Below are positions 9,339-17,969 of a stretch of DNA of 64,000 bases, piece after piece. The first letter of the stretch is position 1. Each line of letters begins with the position of its first letter. Origin of the DNA: Candidatus Formimonas warabiya (lineage in GTDB: Bacteria > Bacillota > Dehalobacteriia > Dehalobacteriales > Dehalobacteriaceae); contig NZ_CP017634.1 in the NCBI RefSeq assembly GCF_002777255.1, forward strand, positions 4,042,903 through 4,106,902, given 5' to 3'. The notes under the pieces are model-generated. The model ran no database searches and was not told where the DNA came from. It saw nothing but the letters and a program-made list of their open reading frames with translations. A program made the position numbers and the translations under genes.

Positions 9339-10550
9339 GTGGAACATATTGTCCTGGAGATTGGTCTTGCTTTACTTGTGATGTCCTTTGCCGGCTTTAT
9401 TGCCTCCAAGCTTCGTTTGTCCACCGCTCCCCTGCTCATCTTTGCGGGACTGGCGGTAGGGCCCCATCTGCCCTATTGGGGTGTGCTGGATTTCCGGTTT
9501 ATTAACAGCGCTCCCATCATCAGTCTCATGGGCCGGTTAGGCGTCCTGTTTTTACTCTTTTACCTGGGACTGGAGTTTTCCATCGGCCGTTTGTTAAAAG
9601 CCCGGCGGTCCATTGCGGTAAGCGGCATCATCTATATGGCAATCAATTTAACCCTGGGAATTATTTTTCCCTGGGTGTTAGGCTGGCCCTATCGGGAGAT
9701 TTTAGTTGCCGCGGGGATTACCACGATATCTTCCAGTGCTATTGTGGCAAAAATGATTGTGGATTTGAAAAGGGCGGCGAACCCGGATACGGAAATTATT
9801 TTAGGGCTGATGATGTTTCAGGATGTTTTTGTGGCCGTTTATCTTTCTGTGGTATCAGGATTGGTATTGACCGGTGAGACTTCTTTTCATCATGCCATGC
9901 TCGCCGCAGGGATTGCCTTAGGTTTTATCGCCACGCTGATTCTGTTGGGACGGAAGTTTGTCTCACGTTTGAATTTTTTATTGGATATTGCCTCGGACGA
10001 GCTGTTTCTACTGACTTTGTTTGCTTTACTGACCATTGTTTCCGGTTTCTCGGAAACCCTCAATGTGGCGGAAGCGATTGGGGCCTTGATATTTGGCCTG
10101 GTTTTATCCGAGACGGAGCATGTTCAGCGCATTGAACACTTAATTGTGCCTTTCCGGGACTTCTTCGGTGCGTTTTTTTTCTTTAGTTTTGGACTGAGTA
10201 TCGATCCTTTGGCGCTTAAAGGGGCGGTATGGCCCGCTCTGATCGCTGTTTTGCTTACGGTAGTAGGAAATTTTGTGGCCGGAATCTTTGCCGGAAGAAT
10301 TGCCGGTATGTCCCCCCGGGGAGCGGTAAATATTGGTTTGACGATCACATCCCGGGGAGAATTCTCTATTATTCTTGCCAATCTGGCCAAGCAGGGAGGA
10401 CTGTTAGCGGCCCTCCAGCCTTTTGCCGCCCTGTATGTTCTGGTGTTAGCTGTTTTAGGACCCATTCTGACAAAAGAATCAAAACGTGTTTATAAACTGT
10501 TTAGTCCATTGATCAAATGGCGTGTAAACGACAAATATCCGGTAGGTTAA
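9339..10550 (+). CDS. khtU: CPA2-family cation/proton antiporter, KhtU-like
   Basis: A 403-residue polytopic protein of the Na+/H+ or K+/H+ exchanger family (CPA2). Around a dozen hydrophobic segments are visible, with the family sequences LLFYLGLEFS and FGLSIDP. There is no C-terminal RCK domain, which fits regulation by the separate KhtT encoded just upstream. It likely expels K+ under alkaline or high-K+ conditions. I prefer the GTG at 9339, about 9 bases after GGGAGGTG; the GTG at 9327 overlaps both that site and the khtT stop codon. Confidence 0.85.
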   Translation: MEHIVLEIGLALLVMSFAGFIASKLRLSTAPLLIFAGLAVGPHLPYWGVLDFRFINSAPIISLMGRLGVLFLLFYLGLEFSIGRLLKARRSIAVSGIIYMAINLTLGIIFPWVLGWPYREILVAAGITTISSSAIVAKMIVDLKRAANPDTEIILGLMMFQDVFVAVYLSVVSGLVLTGETSFHHAMLAAGIALGFIATLILLGRKFVSRLNFLLDIASDELFLLTLFALLTIVSGFSETLNVAEAIGALIFGLVLSETEHVQRIEHLIVPFRDFFGAFFFFSFGLSIDPLALKGAVWPALIAVLLTVVGNFVAGIFAGRIAGMSPRGAVNIGLTITSRGEFSIILANLAKQGGLLAALQPFAALYVLVLAVLGPILTKESKRVYKLFSPLIKWRVNDKYPVG

Positions 10551-10602
10551 TATATTTTTGGCATGTAGGGATCGTAGGGATTTATCTAAGGGGTTGAATG
10601 CT

Positions 10603-11457
10603 ATGCTTCCTCAACTGGAGCAAACAGTTAAATCAGGCTTATTAGGCCATGCTTATTTATTTCTCGGTGAGAAAAATAAGACCTGGGAGAACGCCACCGC
10701 ATTTGCGGCCGCGGTGAATTGTCTTTCTCCTGTTCAGGGACAGGCTTGCGGCGCCTGTTTAAGCTGCAGGAAGATTCAGCACGGCAACCATCCCGATGTA
10801 TTGATGATGGAACCGAGAGGGGCCAGCTTTAAAATAGATCAGGTGCGGGAACTGCACCGAAAAGTGGGCTATAAACATTATGAAGGCAGGTATAAGATAC
10901 TGGCCCTGTCCGGGGCGGACACCATGACCACCGAAGCGGCCAACAGCATGCTGAAAGTATTGGAGGACCCTCCGCCCCATACGGTATTTATACTGATGGC
11001 GGAAAACGGGGATAATATCTTATCAACTGTACTTTCCCGCTGCCAGGTGATAAAATTTGGTGGGGAACACCAAGACAGTGACCTGAAAGACGGGGAAGAA
11101 AAGAGCAAACAACTGGAACAGGTGATCGATACCTTTCAGGATGTTTTTTCCCTGGATTATTGCCAGCTGTTCAAGCTATCCGAGATGTGGGAAAAAAATA
11201 AGGATGGGGTCAAGACATTATTGGACGGCATGTTAACATGGTACCGGGATCTAGCGGTGGCAAAGCTGACGGGAGAGGTTTCCCGGGTGCGGAACCCTCA
11301 TCTGGCGGAGGCCATTCTCAAAAGTCCCCTGGGACCGGATACCGCCCTACTTGCTGCACAAGAGGTGGAGCGAAGCCAGAGATTAATCGCCCAAAATGCC
11401 AATGTGCGCTTGGTGCTGGATGTCTTGTTATGTAAACTACACCGGTTAACAGGATGA
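10603..11457 (+). CDS. holB: DNA polymerase III subunit delta'
   Basis: A 284-residue clamp-loader subunit. The family pattern is present: LLGHAYLFLG at the start, a zinc module CGACLSCRKIQHGNHPD, the EEPP-like motif (here LEDPPPHTVFIL) and the SRC sensor motif in VLSRCQVIKF. The Walker A loop is degenerate (GEKNKTWEN), as normal for delta', which does not hydrolyse ATP. Gene order tmk-...-holB-ricT-yabA is conserved in Firmicutes. The ATG at 10603 follows AAGGGG by about 10 bases; an upstream in-frame extension to 10558 lacks a ribosome binding site. It is shorter than B. subtilis HolB at its C-terminus. Confidence 0.92.
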   Translation: MLPQLEQTVKSGLLGHAYLFLGEKNKTWENATAFAAAVNCLSPVQGQACGACLSCRKIQHGNHPDVLMMEPRGASFKIDQVRELHRKVGYKHYEGRYKILALSGADTMTTEAANSMLKVLEDPPPHTVFILMAENGDNILSTVLSRCQVIKFGGEHQDSDLKDGEEKSKQLEQVIDTFQDVFSLDYCQLFKLSEMWEKNKDGVKTLLDGMLTWYRDLAVAKLTGEVSRVRNPHLAEAILKSPLGPDTALLAAQEVERSQRLIAQNANVRLVLDVLLCKLHRLTG

Positions 11458-11472
11458 GATCGGAGGAATAAG

Positions 11473-12180
11473 ATGGAGAAGGTTGTTGGGGTTCGATTTA
11501 AAAAAGCGGGAAAGATTTATTATTTTAGCCCGGGTGAATTGGAACTGACGATCAGTGATCCCGTAGTCGTGGAAACAGCGCGGGGAATGGAATACGGTAT
11601 CGTCGTAGTAGCTCCGAAAATGGTTACTCCCGAGGAAGTTGTCTCGCCTTTGAAAAATGTGGTCAGAAAAGCTACCCCACAGGATACCGACGTGCATCAG
11701 GAGAATAAGAAACGGGAAAAAGAAGCGTTTAAACTGTGCCAGCAGAAGATTTTGGAGCATAGCCTGCCCATGAAGCTGGTAGATGTGGAGTACACTTTTG
11801 ATGTCAGTAAAATCATTTTTTATTTTACTGCGGAAGGAAGAGTGGATTTTCGGGATTTAGTAAAAGATTTGGCAGCCGTTTTTCGCACCCGGATTGAATT
11901 AAGACAGATTGGCGTACGGGATGAAGCGAAAATGCTGGGCGGGTTGGCCTCTTGCGGCAGGATCCTGTGCTGTCATACTGTACTGGGAGATTTTCAGCCC
12001 GTATCCATTCGCATGGCGAAACAACAGAATCTTTCCCTCAATCCTACGAAAATATCCGGCATTTGCGGAAGATTGATGTGCTGCTTGAAATATGAAAGTG
12101 ATGACTACGACCAGAAATATGTTGAGAGTGAAGAAGAAGTCGAACAGGATGGTCTGGATAGTGACTTTGTCAAGGAGTGA
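11473..12180 (+). CDS. ricT: PSP1-domain protein RicT (YaaT)
   Basis: A 235-residue PSP1-domain protein. The cysteine-rich tail, CGRILCCH and [11 protein letters not shown] (about residues 158-165 and 197-208), provides the ligands by which B. subtilis RicT holds Fe-S clusters in the RicAFT complex. That complex assists RNase Y-dependent mRNA processing and affects sporulation phosphorelay. Neither RicA nor RicF is encoded here. It begins 15 bases after holB behind a GGAGG, and its stop is adjacent to the yabA start, consistent with one operon. Confidence 0.92.
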   Translation: MEKVVGVRFKKAGKIYYFSPGELELTISDPVVVETARGMEYGIVVVAPKMVTPEEVVSPLKNVVRKATPQDTDVHQENKKREKEAFKLCQQKILEHSLPMKLVDVEYTFDVSKIIFYFTAEGRVDFRDLVKDLAAVFRTRIELRQIGVRDEAKMLGGLASCGRILCCHTVLGDFQPVSIRMAKQQNLSLNPTKISGICGRLMCCLKYESDDYDQKYVESEEEVEQDGLDSDFVKE

Positions 12181-12185
12181 TGGCG

Positions 12186-12473
12186 GTGGAATTAACTCAG
12201 GCACTGCATGAGCTGGAGGAAAAGGTGGGGGAAATTCTCTCGGAAATACAAACCCTGCGCCGCCATGTCCATCAACTGGAGCAGCAAAATGAATTCTTGC
12301 GCGCCAGGCTTTATGCAGAAAAAGCCCAGGGGAAAGGTTTTGACAACCTCACCCGTTTGTATGAGGAAGGATACCACGTGTGTCCCATCCATTTTGCCCG
12401 GGCCCGCACGGAGGATTGCCTGTTTTGTATCAGTTTTCTGAATAAGGAAAGCAAGGCCGGTGAGGGGGCCTGA
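12186..12473 (+). CDS. yabA: Replication initiation control protein YabA
   Basis: A small protein (95 residues from this start) with an N-terminal leucine-zipper-like coiled coil (about residues 1-45) and a C-terminal zinc-binding HVCPIHF...CLFC module. In Bacillus YabA bridges DnaA and the DnaN clamp and restrains re-initiation. The GTG at 12186 stands 8 bases after AGGAG (12173-12177); starts at 12177 or 12180 are possible but too close to that site. It lies between ricT and trmN6 exactly as in B. subtilis. Confidence 0.88.
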   Translation: MELTQALHELEEKVGEILSEIQTLRRHVHQLEQQNEFLRARLYAEKAQGKGFDNLTRLYEEGYHVCPIHFARARTEDCLFCISFLNKESKAGEGA

Positions 12474-12480
12474 TGCTTTG

Positions 12481-13230
12481 ATGCTCAGAGGCGAAGAGCG
12501 CATGGATGATTTGATCTGGCGCAATTTAAAGATTATCCAAAACCCCCGCTGGTTTTGTTTTTCCTTGGATGCCATTCTTTTAGCCGATTTTGCCACAATC
12601 AAGCCCGGGGATCGGGTGGTTGATCTGGGCACCGGTACCGGCGTTCTTCCTTTGCTCTTATGTGCCCGGGTGCGCGACATCCGTATCATTGGCCTGGAAA
12701 TCAAGGCGGAAGTAGTGGACATGGCCCAAAGAAGCGTGGCCTTGAATGGATTGGGAGAGCATATTCTCATCCGGGAAGGGGACATTCGGACGGCGGCGTC
12801 AGACCTGGGCAAGGGGGGATTTGATCTGGTGGTGAGTAATCCTCCCTATGCTCCTGCTGGCTCGGGGAAGGTGAGCGGCTGTGCCATTAAGGCGGCCGCC
12901 CGCTCAGAAGTCTTATGCAAGCTGGAGGATGTGATTCAGGAGGCTGCTGCTTTGCTGAACACAGAGGGCAGGATGGCCCTGGTCCACAGGCCCTTTCGTC
13001 TAACGGATATTCTGTGTTCCATGCGGCATTCTCAATTGGAACCGAAACGCTTGCGCTTTGTTTATCCCATTTTAGGGAAAGAACCAAATTTGGTATTAAT
13101 TGAAGGGATCAAAAACGGCAAAAAAGATCTGCACATTTTACCGCCTCTTTTTGTCTACCAACAACCGGGGATTCATTCAGAGGCTATGAAAGAGATCTTT
13201 GGGGGAAAATTTTTGTCCCAAGAATGGTAG
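12481..13230 (+). CDS. tRNA1(Val) (adenine(37)-N6)-methyltransferase family protein (YabB)
   Basis: A class I SAM-dependent methyltransferase of about 249 residues. The SAM loop is VDLGTGTGVLPLLL and the catalytic NPPY motif of amino methyltransferases is in VVSNPPYAPAG. The family comprises TrmN6/YfiC and Bacillus YabB (TrmN6), which methylate adenine in tRNA. The start is uncertain: ATG 12481 and ATG 12502 both fit, and an in-frame GTG at 12460 overlaps yabA. In B. subtilis a small GIY-YIG gene (yazA) separates yabB and rsmI; it is missing here and rsmI begins 6 bases downstream. Confidence 0.88.
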   Translation: MLRGEERMDDLIWRNLKIIQNPRWFCFSLDAILLADFATIKPGDRVVDLGTGTGVLPLLLCARVRDIRIIGLEIKAEVVDMAQRSVALNGLGEHILIREGDIRTAASDLGKGGFDLVVSNPPYAPAGSGKVSGCAIKAAARSEVLCKLEDVIQEAAALLNTEGRMALVHRPFRLTDILCSMRHSQLEPKRLRFVYPILGKEPNLVLIEGIKNGKKDLHILPPLFVYQQPGIHSEAMKEIFGGKFLSQEW

Positions 13231-13236
13231 GGCGAT

Positions 13237-14067
13237 ATGGCAGAAGGAATTTTGTATGTAGTAGGCACTCCGATTGGTAATTTAGATGATATGACTCTCC
13301 GGGCCCGGAGAATTCTTCAAGAAGTGGATTTGATCGCGGCCGAGGACACCCGTCATACCAGGAAACTGCTCAGCCACTTTGATATTCACACGCCCATGAC
13401 CAGTTATTTTGAGCATAACAAAAAAGAAAAGGGCGGCTATCTTATTTCTTTGTTGCAACAGGGGAAATCGGTAGCACTGGTTTCGGATGCCGGCATGCCG
13501 GGTATTTCCGACCCCGGGGAAGATGTGGTAAAAGAGGCGGTGCGGGCCGGTTTAAAGGTGGTGCCCATTCCCGGACCCAGCGCTTCTTTGGCAGCCCTTG
13601 TTGTTTCCGGCCTGCCTACGGCCCGGTTTGTCTTTGAAGGTTTTTTACCCCGGGATAAGAAAGAGAGAAAAGAGCGTTTAAGCCTTTTATGCGGAGAGCT
13701 TCGTACCACCATCCTTTATGAATCCCCTTACCGGTTGATAGAAACCTTAGAGGAGCTTTTAGAATATGTGGGAGACCGGCCGGCGGCAGTTGCCCGGGAG
13801 ATTACCAAACACTATGAAGAAATAATCCGGGGACCATTAGGGGACCTGATTCTTTATTTTAAAGAGCACCCTCCCAAAGGAGAGATCGCCCTTGTTCTGG
13901 CGGGTGCCCAGGAAGCCCAAGCGGAATTCCCCGGTCTGGGACAAATCAAAGAGGAAATTAACAGACTGGTGGCGGCCGGGATGATGAAAAAAGAGGCGGT
14001 AAAAGAAGTAGCCCGCCGCTATGGCATGCCTAAAAGCGAGGTTTATAAAATTAGCCTGGAATCATGA
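13237..14067 (+). CDS. rsmI: 16S rRNA (cytidine(1402)-2'-O)-methyltransferase
   Basis: A 276-residue tetrapyrrole-methylase-fold enzyme. Diagnostic motifs are GTPIGNLDDMTLRA at the N-terminus, AEDTRHTRKLL, and SDAGMPGISDPG. RsmI 2'-O-methylates C1402 in the decoding centre of 16S rRNA. It is the last gene of the tmk-to-rsmI run and corresponds to B. subtilis yabC in position. The start at 13237 is 6 bases after the yabB stop with a weak TAGGG ribosome binding site, suggesting translational coupling. Confidence 0.94.
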   Translation: MAEGILYVVGTPIGNLDDMTLRARRILQEVDLIAAEDTRHTRKLLSHFDIHTPMTSYFEHNKKEKGGYLISLLQQGKSVALVSDAGMPGISDPGEDVVKEAVRAGLKVVPIPGPSASLAALVVSGLPTARFVFEGFLPRDKKERKERLSLLCGELRTTILYESPYRLIETLEELLEYVGDRPAAVAREITKHYEEIIRGPLGDLILYFKEHPPKGEIALVLAGAQEAQAEFPGLGQIKEEINRLVAAGMMKKEAVKEVARRYGMPKSEVYKISLES

Positions 14068-14074
14068 ATGAGAA

Positions 14075-14120
14075 AACTAAGGCTTGCGCCATGCCTCTGG
14101 TGGCGGCGCAAGCCTTAGTT
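14075..14120 (+). terminator. Hairpin after rsmI
   Basis: Perfect 16-bp arms (AACTAAGGCTTGCGCC and its complement) enclose a 14-base loop. There is no T-run on the plus strand. It most likely ends the rsmI operon or protects its 3' end. Confidence 0.65.
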
Positions 14121-14126
14121 ACCCTG

Positions 14127-14166
14127 ATACTTTCAACCTTTTGAAACGTATAAATTTTGAAAGTAT
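14127..14166. repeat. 40-bp palindromic element, copy 1
   Basis: The element begins with ATACTTTCAA and ends with its exact complement TTGAAAGTAT. A second copy in inverted orientation (35 of 40 positions identical) lies at 17759-17798, so the two bracket abrB, the T-box, metG and tatD. Confidence 0.75.
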
Positions 14167-14193
14167 AAAAAAACAGGCATGGTGCCTGTTTTT
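14167..14193. terminator. Bidirectional terminator between rsmI and abrB
   Basis: AAAAACAGGC pairs with GCCTGTTTTT around a 5-base loop. A and T runs on both sides let it work for rsmI on the plus strand and abrB on the minus strand. Confidence 0.85.
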
Positions 14194-14216
14194 CCGTTTG
14201 TCGATTTATGTAATTT

Positions 14217-14468
14217 TTAGACAGCTGCAGCATTCATAGCGGCCGCGCACTCGCGACAAACATTTTTCCCTTTAAAATTCTGCACGTCTTCAGCGCTGCC
14301 GCAGAAAATGCAAGCCGGTTCGTATTTCTTCAATATGATTTTTTCGCTGTCTACGTAAATCTCCAAAGCGTCCTTCTCATCGATTCCCAGAGTCCTCCTG
14401 AGTTCAATGGGCAGAACAACCCGCCCAAGCTCGTCCACTTTACGAACAATACCCGTTGATTTAATCAC
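14217..14468 (-). CDS. abrB: AbrB-family transition-state regulator
   Basis: An 83-residue swapped-hairpin DNA-binding protein. The start (GIVRKVDELGRVVLPIELRR) is the canonical AbrB/SpoVT sequence. The C-terminal half has a CIFC...CREC pair that would form a zinc ribbon, common in clostridial AbrB proteins and unlike the oligomerisation tail of B. subtilis AbrB. The GTG at 14468 follows GGGGGAGGTG by 8 bases; longer starts lack this. It lies between rsmI and metG in the opposite direction, as in Bacillus. It probably represses post-exponential genes during growth. Confidence 0.9.
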   Translation of the reverse strand: MIKSTGIVRKVDELGRVVLPIELRRTLGIDEKDALEIYVDSEKIILKKYEPACIFCGSAEDVQNFKGKNVCRECAAAMNAAAV

Positions 14469-14564
14469 TAGATGCACCTCCCCCTCTAACAAAATTCGAC
14501 ATTCTTCGCCCCGCCTAAATAATACCAAAGGTTCCAGCTAAAGTCAACCAAAATTTTTAAAAAC

Positions 14565-14593
14565 TTGACAAAATTTCAAAACAAAAATATAAT
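14565..14593 (+). promoter_or_regulatory. Sigma-A promoter of the metG T-box leader
   Basis: TTGACA (14565-14570) and TATAAT (14588-14593) are both consensus with a 17-bp spacer. Transcription would start near 14600 and run through the T-box. Confidence 0.88.
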
Positions 14594-14599
14594 CTACCT

Positions 14600-14951
14600 A
14601 ATGCGATTCCATACATGAAGGAACTTTTCCGGGTTCCGGTCAGTTACCAGGATACTTAGTTACATACAAAAAAGGCGAAGATGGGGAGGAGTATTCTGCC
14701 AGTCATTTCTCAGAGAGCGGGGGAGAGGTGAAAACCCGTAGTGGCAAACAGGTGAACATGGCCCCAGAGCTGTAGGGTGAACAGGAAAACACCATGGGCG
14801 GGAGGATTTTCTAAGTAGCTTTTATCGGGAGGGCACCCGTTATCACTGCCCGGGTATGAAAGTACCTGTGAAGATCTGTGCTGTGAGGCGCAGATGAATT
14901 AGGGTGGTAACACGAAAACCTTCGTCCCTGGCGGGCGGAAGGTTTTTTTAA
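14600..14951 (+). promoter_or_regulatory. T-box riboswitch (methionine) upstream of metG
   Basis: The T-box sequence AGGGTGGTAACACG (14901-14914) is followed by the antiterminator/terminator switch: AACCTTCGTCCC pairs with GGGCGGAAGGTT and is followed by seven T residues (to 14949). Stem I begins near 14690 with CAGAGAG and GGTGAAAA. The specifier codon is likely the ATG at 14758-14760 in GGTGAACATGG, matching methionine. Uncharged tRNA-Met would stabilise the antiterminator and allow metG expression. Together with the promoter it explains the 525-base gap between abrB and metG. Confidence 0.93.
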
Positions 14952-14993
14952 TTTCATCAATAAAAGGAAATACTATTAAATGGAGGGAAGTCT

Positions 14994-16949
14994 ATGTCGA
15001 AAAAGAGTTTTTACATCACCACGCCGATTTACTATCCCAGCGATAATTTGCACATTGGGCACGCCTATACCACGGTAGCCGCAGATGCCATGGCCAGATA
15101 TAAAAGAATGCAAGGATATGATGTCTGGTTTTTGACAGGCACGGATGAACACGGCCAAAAAATTGAACGAAAAGCGAAGTCCGTAGGCAAACAACCGTTG
15201 GAATTTGTGGATGGCATTGTAGACGGGATCAAACATTTATGGGATAAAATGCTCATCAGCAACGACGATTTTATTAGAACCAGTGAAGAGAGGCACAAAA
15301 AAGTAGTCCAGCATATTTTCAAAAAAATCTATGAAAACGGCGATATTTATAAGTCGGAGTACGAGGGCTGGTACTGCACCCCTTGTGAGACTTTCTTTAC
15401 GGAACGGCAGCTGGCGGAAAATCAAGTCTGCCCGGATTGCGGGCGTCCGGTGGAGCTGGTAAAAGAGGAAAGTTATTTCTTTAAGATGAGTAAGTATGCC
15501 GAGCGCTGGCTCCAGTACATTGAAGACAACCCGGACTTTATTCAGCCTGTCACCCGCAAAAATGAAATGGTCAATTTTGTGAAACAAGGCCTGGAAGATT
15601 TGTGCGTGTCCCGTACCACCTTTTCCTGGGGGATCCCGGTGCCCATCAATGAGAAGCACGTGATTTATGTCTGGTTTGACGCTTTGACCAACTATATTTC
15701 CGCTTTAGGCTATGGAACCGAAGACGATCATTTGTTCCAGAAGTTTTGGCCCGCTGATGTACACCTGGTGGGAAAAGATATTGTGCGTTTTCATACCATT
15801 ATCTGGCCCATTATTTTGATGGCTGCCGGCATCGAGCTGCCGAAAAAGGTATTCGGACACGGCTGGGTCCTTCTAGCGGAAGGAAAGATGTCCAAGTCAA
15901 AAGGAAATGTGATTGACCCCGTGATCTTATGCGATAAATACGGCGTCGATGCCATCCGCTACTTTCTCCTGAGAGAAGTTCCCTTTGGTCAGGACGGCTA
16001 TTACTCGGAAGAAGCCCTGGTGAACAGAATCAACATTGATTTGGCTAATGATTTCGGCAATTTGCTCAGCCGTACTACGGCTATGGTTAACAAATTTCTC
16101 GGGGGTATCGTTGTTGCTCCGGGTGAGGGTACGGAGTTTGACGAGGAACTGGTTCGGCTGGCCAAGGCTATTCCCGGACAGGTAGAAGAACTGCTGGATC
16201 AGATGGAATTCAGCAATGCCCTGGCGTTGATCTGGAAGCTGGTCAATAAGGCCAACAAATATATTGACGATGCCGCTCCCTGGAGCTTGAATAAAGATCC
16301 CCAGGGCAGGGAGAAGCTGGGCACGGTTTTGTATAATATGGTGGAGGTTCTCCGCTTAACCACCGTCATGTGTACTCCTTTTATGCCTTCGGTACCGGAG
16401 AAGGTCTGGACTCAGTTGGGCATGATTGATCACAAAGAAGTACAGTCCTGGGATAGTCTGGTGTGGGGACGTTTTCCCGCCGGTACGGCGATCAACCGGG
16501 GAGAGCCGATTTTCCCCCGCATTGATTTAAAGGAGATGGGAAATGAGGAGGAACTCCCCCAAAAACAGGCTTCTCCCGGGAAATCCTTAAAAGAAGAGGG
16601 TAAACCGGAGGAGTTTGAACCGGCGTTACCGGAGATTACCATAGAGGATTTTGGCAAAATTGATTTACGTGTGGCAGAAGTACTGGCCTGTGAAAAGGTA
16701 GAAAAGGCGGATAAACTGTTAAAGCTTTCCCTGAAAGTAGGGGAGGAAGTCAGGACAGTGGTGTCAGGAATTGCCCAGCATTACCGGCCTGATGAAATGG
16801 TGGGGAAAAGGGTGATCCTGGTGGCGAACCTGAAACCGGTAAAACTGAGAGGAATCGAATCAAAGGGAATGATTCTGGCCGCCTCCCAGGGAGGAAAACT
16901 GGAAGTGATTACGGTGGAGTCCGTGGAACCGGGCGGCAGGGTGAAATAG
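14994..16949 (+). CDS. metG: Methionyl-tRNA synthetase
   Basis: A 651-residue class I aminoacyl-tRNA synthetase. The HIGH motif is in NLHIGHAY (residues about 20-27), the zinc knuckle has CTPC and CPDC pairs (residues about 126-147), and KMSKS is in GKMSKSKGN (about 298). A C-terminal EMAP/Trbp-type tRNA-binding domain (about 545-651, containing KIDLRVAEVL) is fused, as in most Firmicutes. The enzyme charges initiator and elongator tRNA-Met. Expression is controlled by the T-box just upstream. The start follows GGAGGG. Confidence 0.97.
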   Translation: MSKKSFYITTPIYYPSDNLHIGHAYTTVAADAMARYKRMQGYDVWFLTGTDEHGQKIERKAKSVGKQPLEFVDGIVDGIKHLWDKMLISNDDFIRTSEERHKKVVQHIFKKIYENGDIYKSEYEGWYCTPCETFFTERQLAENQVCPDCGRPVELVKEESYFFKMSKYAERWLQYIEDNPDFIQPVTRKNEMVNFVKQGLEDLCVSRTTFSWGIPVPINEKHVIYVWFDALTNYISALGYGTEDDHLFQKFWPADVHLVGKDIVRFHTIIWPIILMAAGIELPKKVFGHGWVLLAEGKMSKSKGNVIDPVILCDKYGVDAIRYFLLREVPFGQDGYYSEEALVNRINIDLANDFGNLLSRTTAMVNKFLGGIVVAPGEGTEFDEELVRLAKAIPGQVEELLDQMEFSNALALIWKLVNKANKYIDDAAPWSLNKDPQGREKLGTVLYNMVEVLRLTTVMCTPFMPSVPEKVWTQLGMIDHKEVQSWDSLVWGRFPAGTAINRGEPIFPRIDLKEMGNEEELPQKQASPGKSLKEEGKPEEFEPALPEITIEDFGKIDLRVAEVLACEKVEKADKLLKLSLKVGEEVRTVVSGIAQHYRPDEMVGKRVILVANLKPVKLRGIESKGMILAASQGGKLEVITVESVEPGGRVK

Positions 16950-16960
16950 GAGGCTAAAAG

Positions 16961-17728
16961 ATGCTGTTTGATACCCATGCCCATTTAAACGACGAACAGT
17001 TTGCGGGAGATGTGCCGGAAACAATAGAACGGGCAAAAGAAGCGGGCGTGACAAGAATTGCGGTGGTAGGTTATGACTTGGCCTCTTCCATAGAAAGTAT
17101 TAAAATTGCCAAACGGTATGGGTCGGTTTATGCCGTAATTGGGGTTCACCCCCATGATGCTGCTACTTTGGACGGGGATACCTTAACCAAATTACGGGTG
17201 TATGCCCGGGAGCCTGAGGTTGTAGCCATTGGTGAGATCGGGCTGGATTATTATCGCAACCTCTCGCCCCGGCAAATTCAGGTGGACGCTTTCCGCACCC
17301 AAATTCATTTGGCCAAAGAACTGAAAAAACCCATCGTCATTCACGATCGGGATGCTCATGAAGATACGGTAAATATGCTCCGATCAGAGCAGGCGGGAGA
17401 GAACGGGGGCATCCTGCACTGTTTTTCCGGCAGTTGGGAAATGGCGCGTCAATGTATGTCTTTAGGGTTTCATATTTCTATTGCCGGCCCCGTAACCTAT
17501 CATAACGCCAACAAATTATTGGAGATTGCCAAACTGGTTCCTCTGGACCGGCTGCTTGTGGAAACCGACTGTCCCTACTTGGCCCCCCATCCTTTCCGGG
17601 GTAAAAGAAATGAACCTGCCCGGGTCCGCTTGGTAGGGGAAAAAATCGCGGAACTGCGCAGAATATCCCTGGAGCAGCTGGCCGAAGCAACCACAAAAAA
17701 TGCGCTTACTGTTTTCGAGATAAAGTAA
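16961..17728 (+). CDS. tatD: TatD-family metal-dependent hydrolase (YabD)
   Basis: A 255-residue TIM-barrel hydrolase with FDTHAHLND at the N-terminus (metal ligands), GEIGLDYYR in the middle, and ETDCPYLAPHP near the C-terminus. TatD enzymes are metal-dependent DNases. It is 11 bases after metG, as yabD follows metS in B. subtilis, and it ends in a strong terminator. In B. subtilis the next gene is yabE; here about 16.5 kb of catabolic genes intervene. Confidence 0.93.
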   Translation: MLFDTHAHLNDEQFAGDVPETIERAKEAGVTRIAVVGYDLASSIESIKIAKRYGSVYAVIGVHPHDAATLDGDTLTKLRVYAREPEVVAIGEIGLDYYRNLSPRQIQVDAFRTQIHLAKELKKPIVIHDRDAHEDTVNMLRSEQAGENGGILHCFSGSWEMARQCMSLGFHISIAGPVTYHNANKLLEIAKLVPLDRLLVETDCPYLAPHPFRGKRNEPARVRLVGEKIAELRRISLEQLAEATTKNALTVFEIK

Positions 17729-17733
17729 ACTAG

Positions 17734-17760
17734 GAAAGTCCGTCAGGACTTTCTTTTTTT
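17734..17760 (+). terminator. Terminator after tatD
   Basis: GAAAGTCC and GGACTTTC form an 8-bp stem with a GTCA loop, followed by seven T residues. Confidence 0.92.
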
Positions 17761-17798
17761 ACTTTCAGAGTTTATAAATTTCAAAAGGTTGAAAGTAT
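17759..17798. repeat. 40-bp palindromic element, copy 2 (inverted)
   Basis: This is the reverse complement of the element at 14127-14166 with five differences. It sits directly after the tatD terminator, at the left edge of the catabolic island. Confidence 0.75.
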
Positions 17799-17905
17799 AA
17801 GTGCCTAATTTAGATAAATCCGGGCGAGTTTATTTAGCAAAAAGAGAAAAGGTTAAGTTCTGTTTGGCGAAGAATTCTATAGCTATTGAAAGCAGGTCCG
17901 ATAGA

Positions 17906-17935
17906 TTGAAAGGCTTTAAGAAAATTTTATATCAT
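17906..17935 (+). promoter_or_regulatory. Possible promoter of the first island operon
   Basis: TTGAAA (17906-17911) stands 16 bp before TATATC (17928-17933). It is 35 bases before the first island gene, in the only gap upstream of that operon. Confidence 0.4.
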
Positions 17936-17969
17936 CTTAAGCCAAACATTTAAACTAGGAGGACAGATT

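Noticed and set aside
12192..12812. A 206-codon reading frame on the minus strand
   Set aside because: It is antisense to yabA and trmN6, which have clear family motifs; no ribosome binding site and no recognisable protein.
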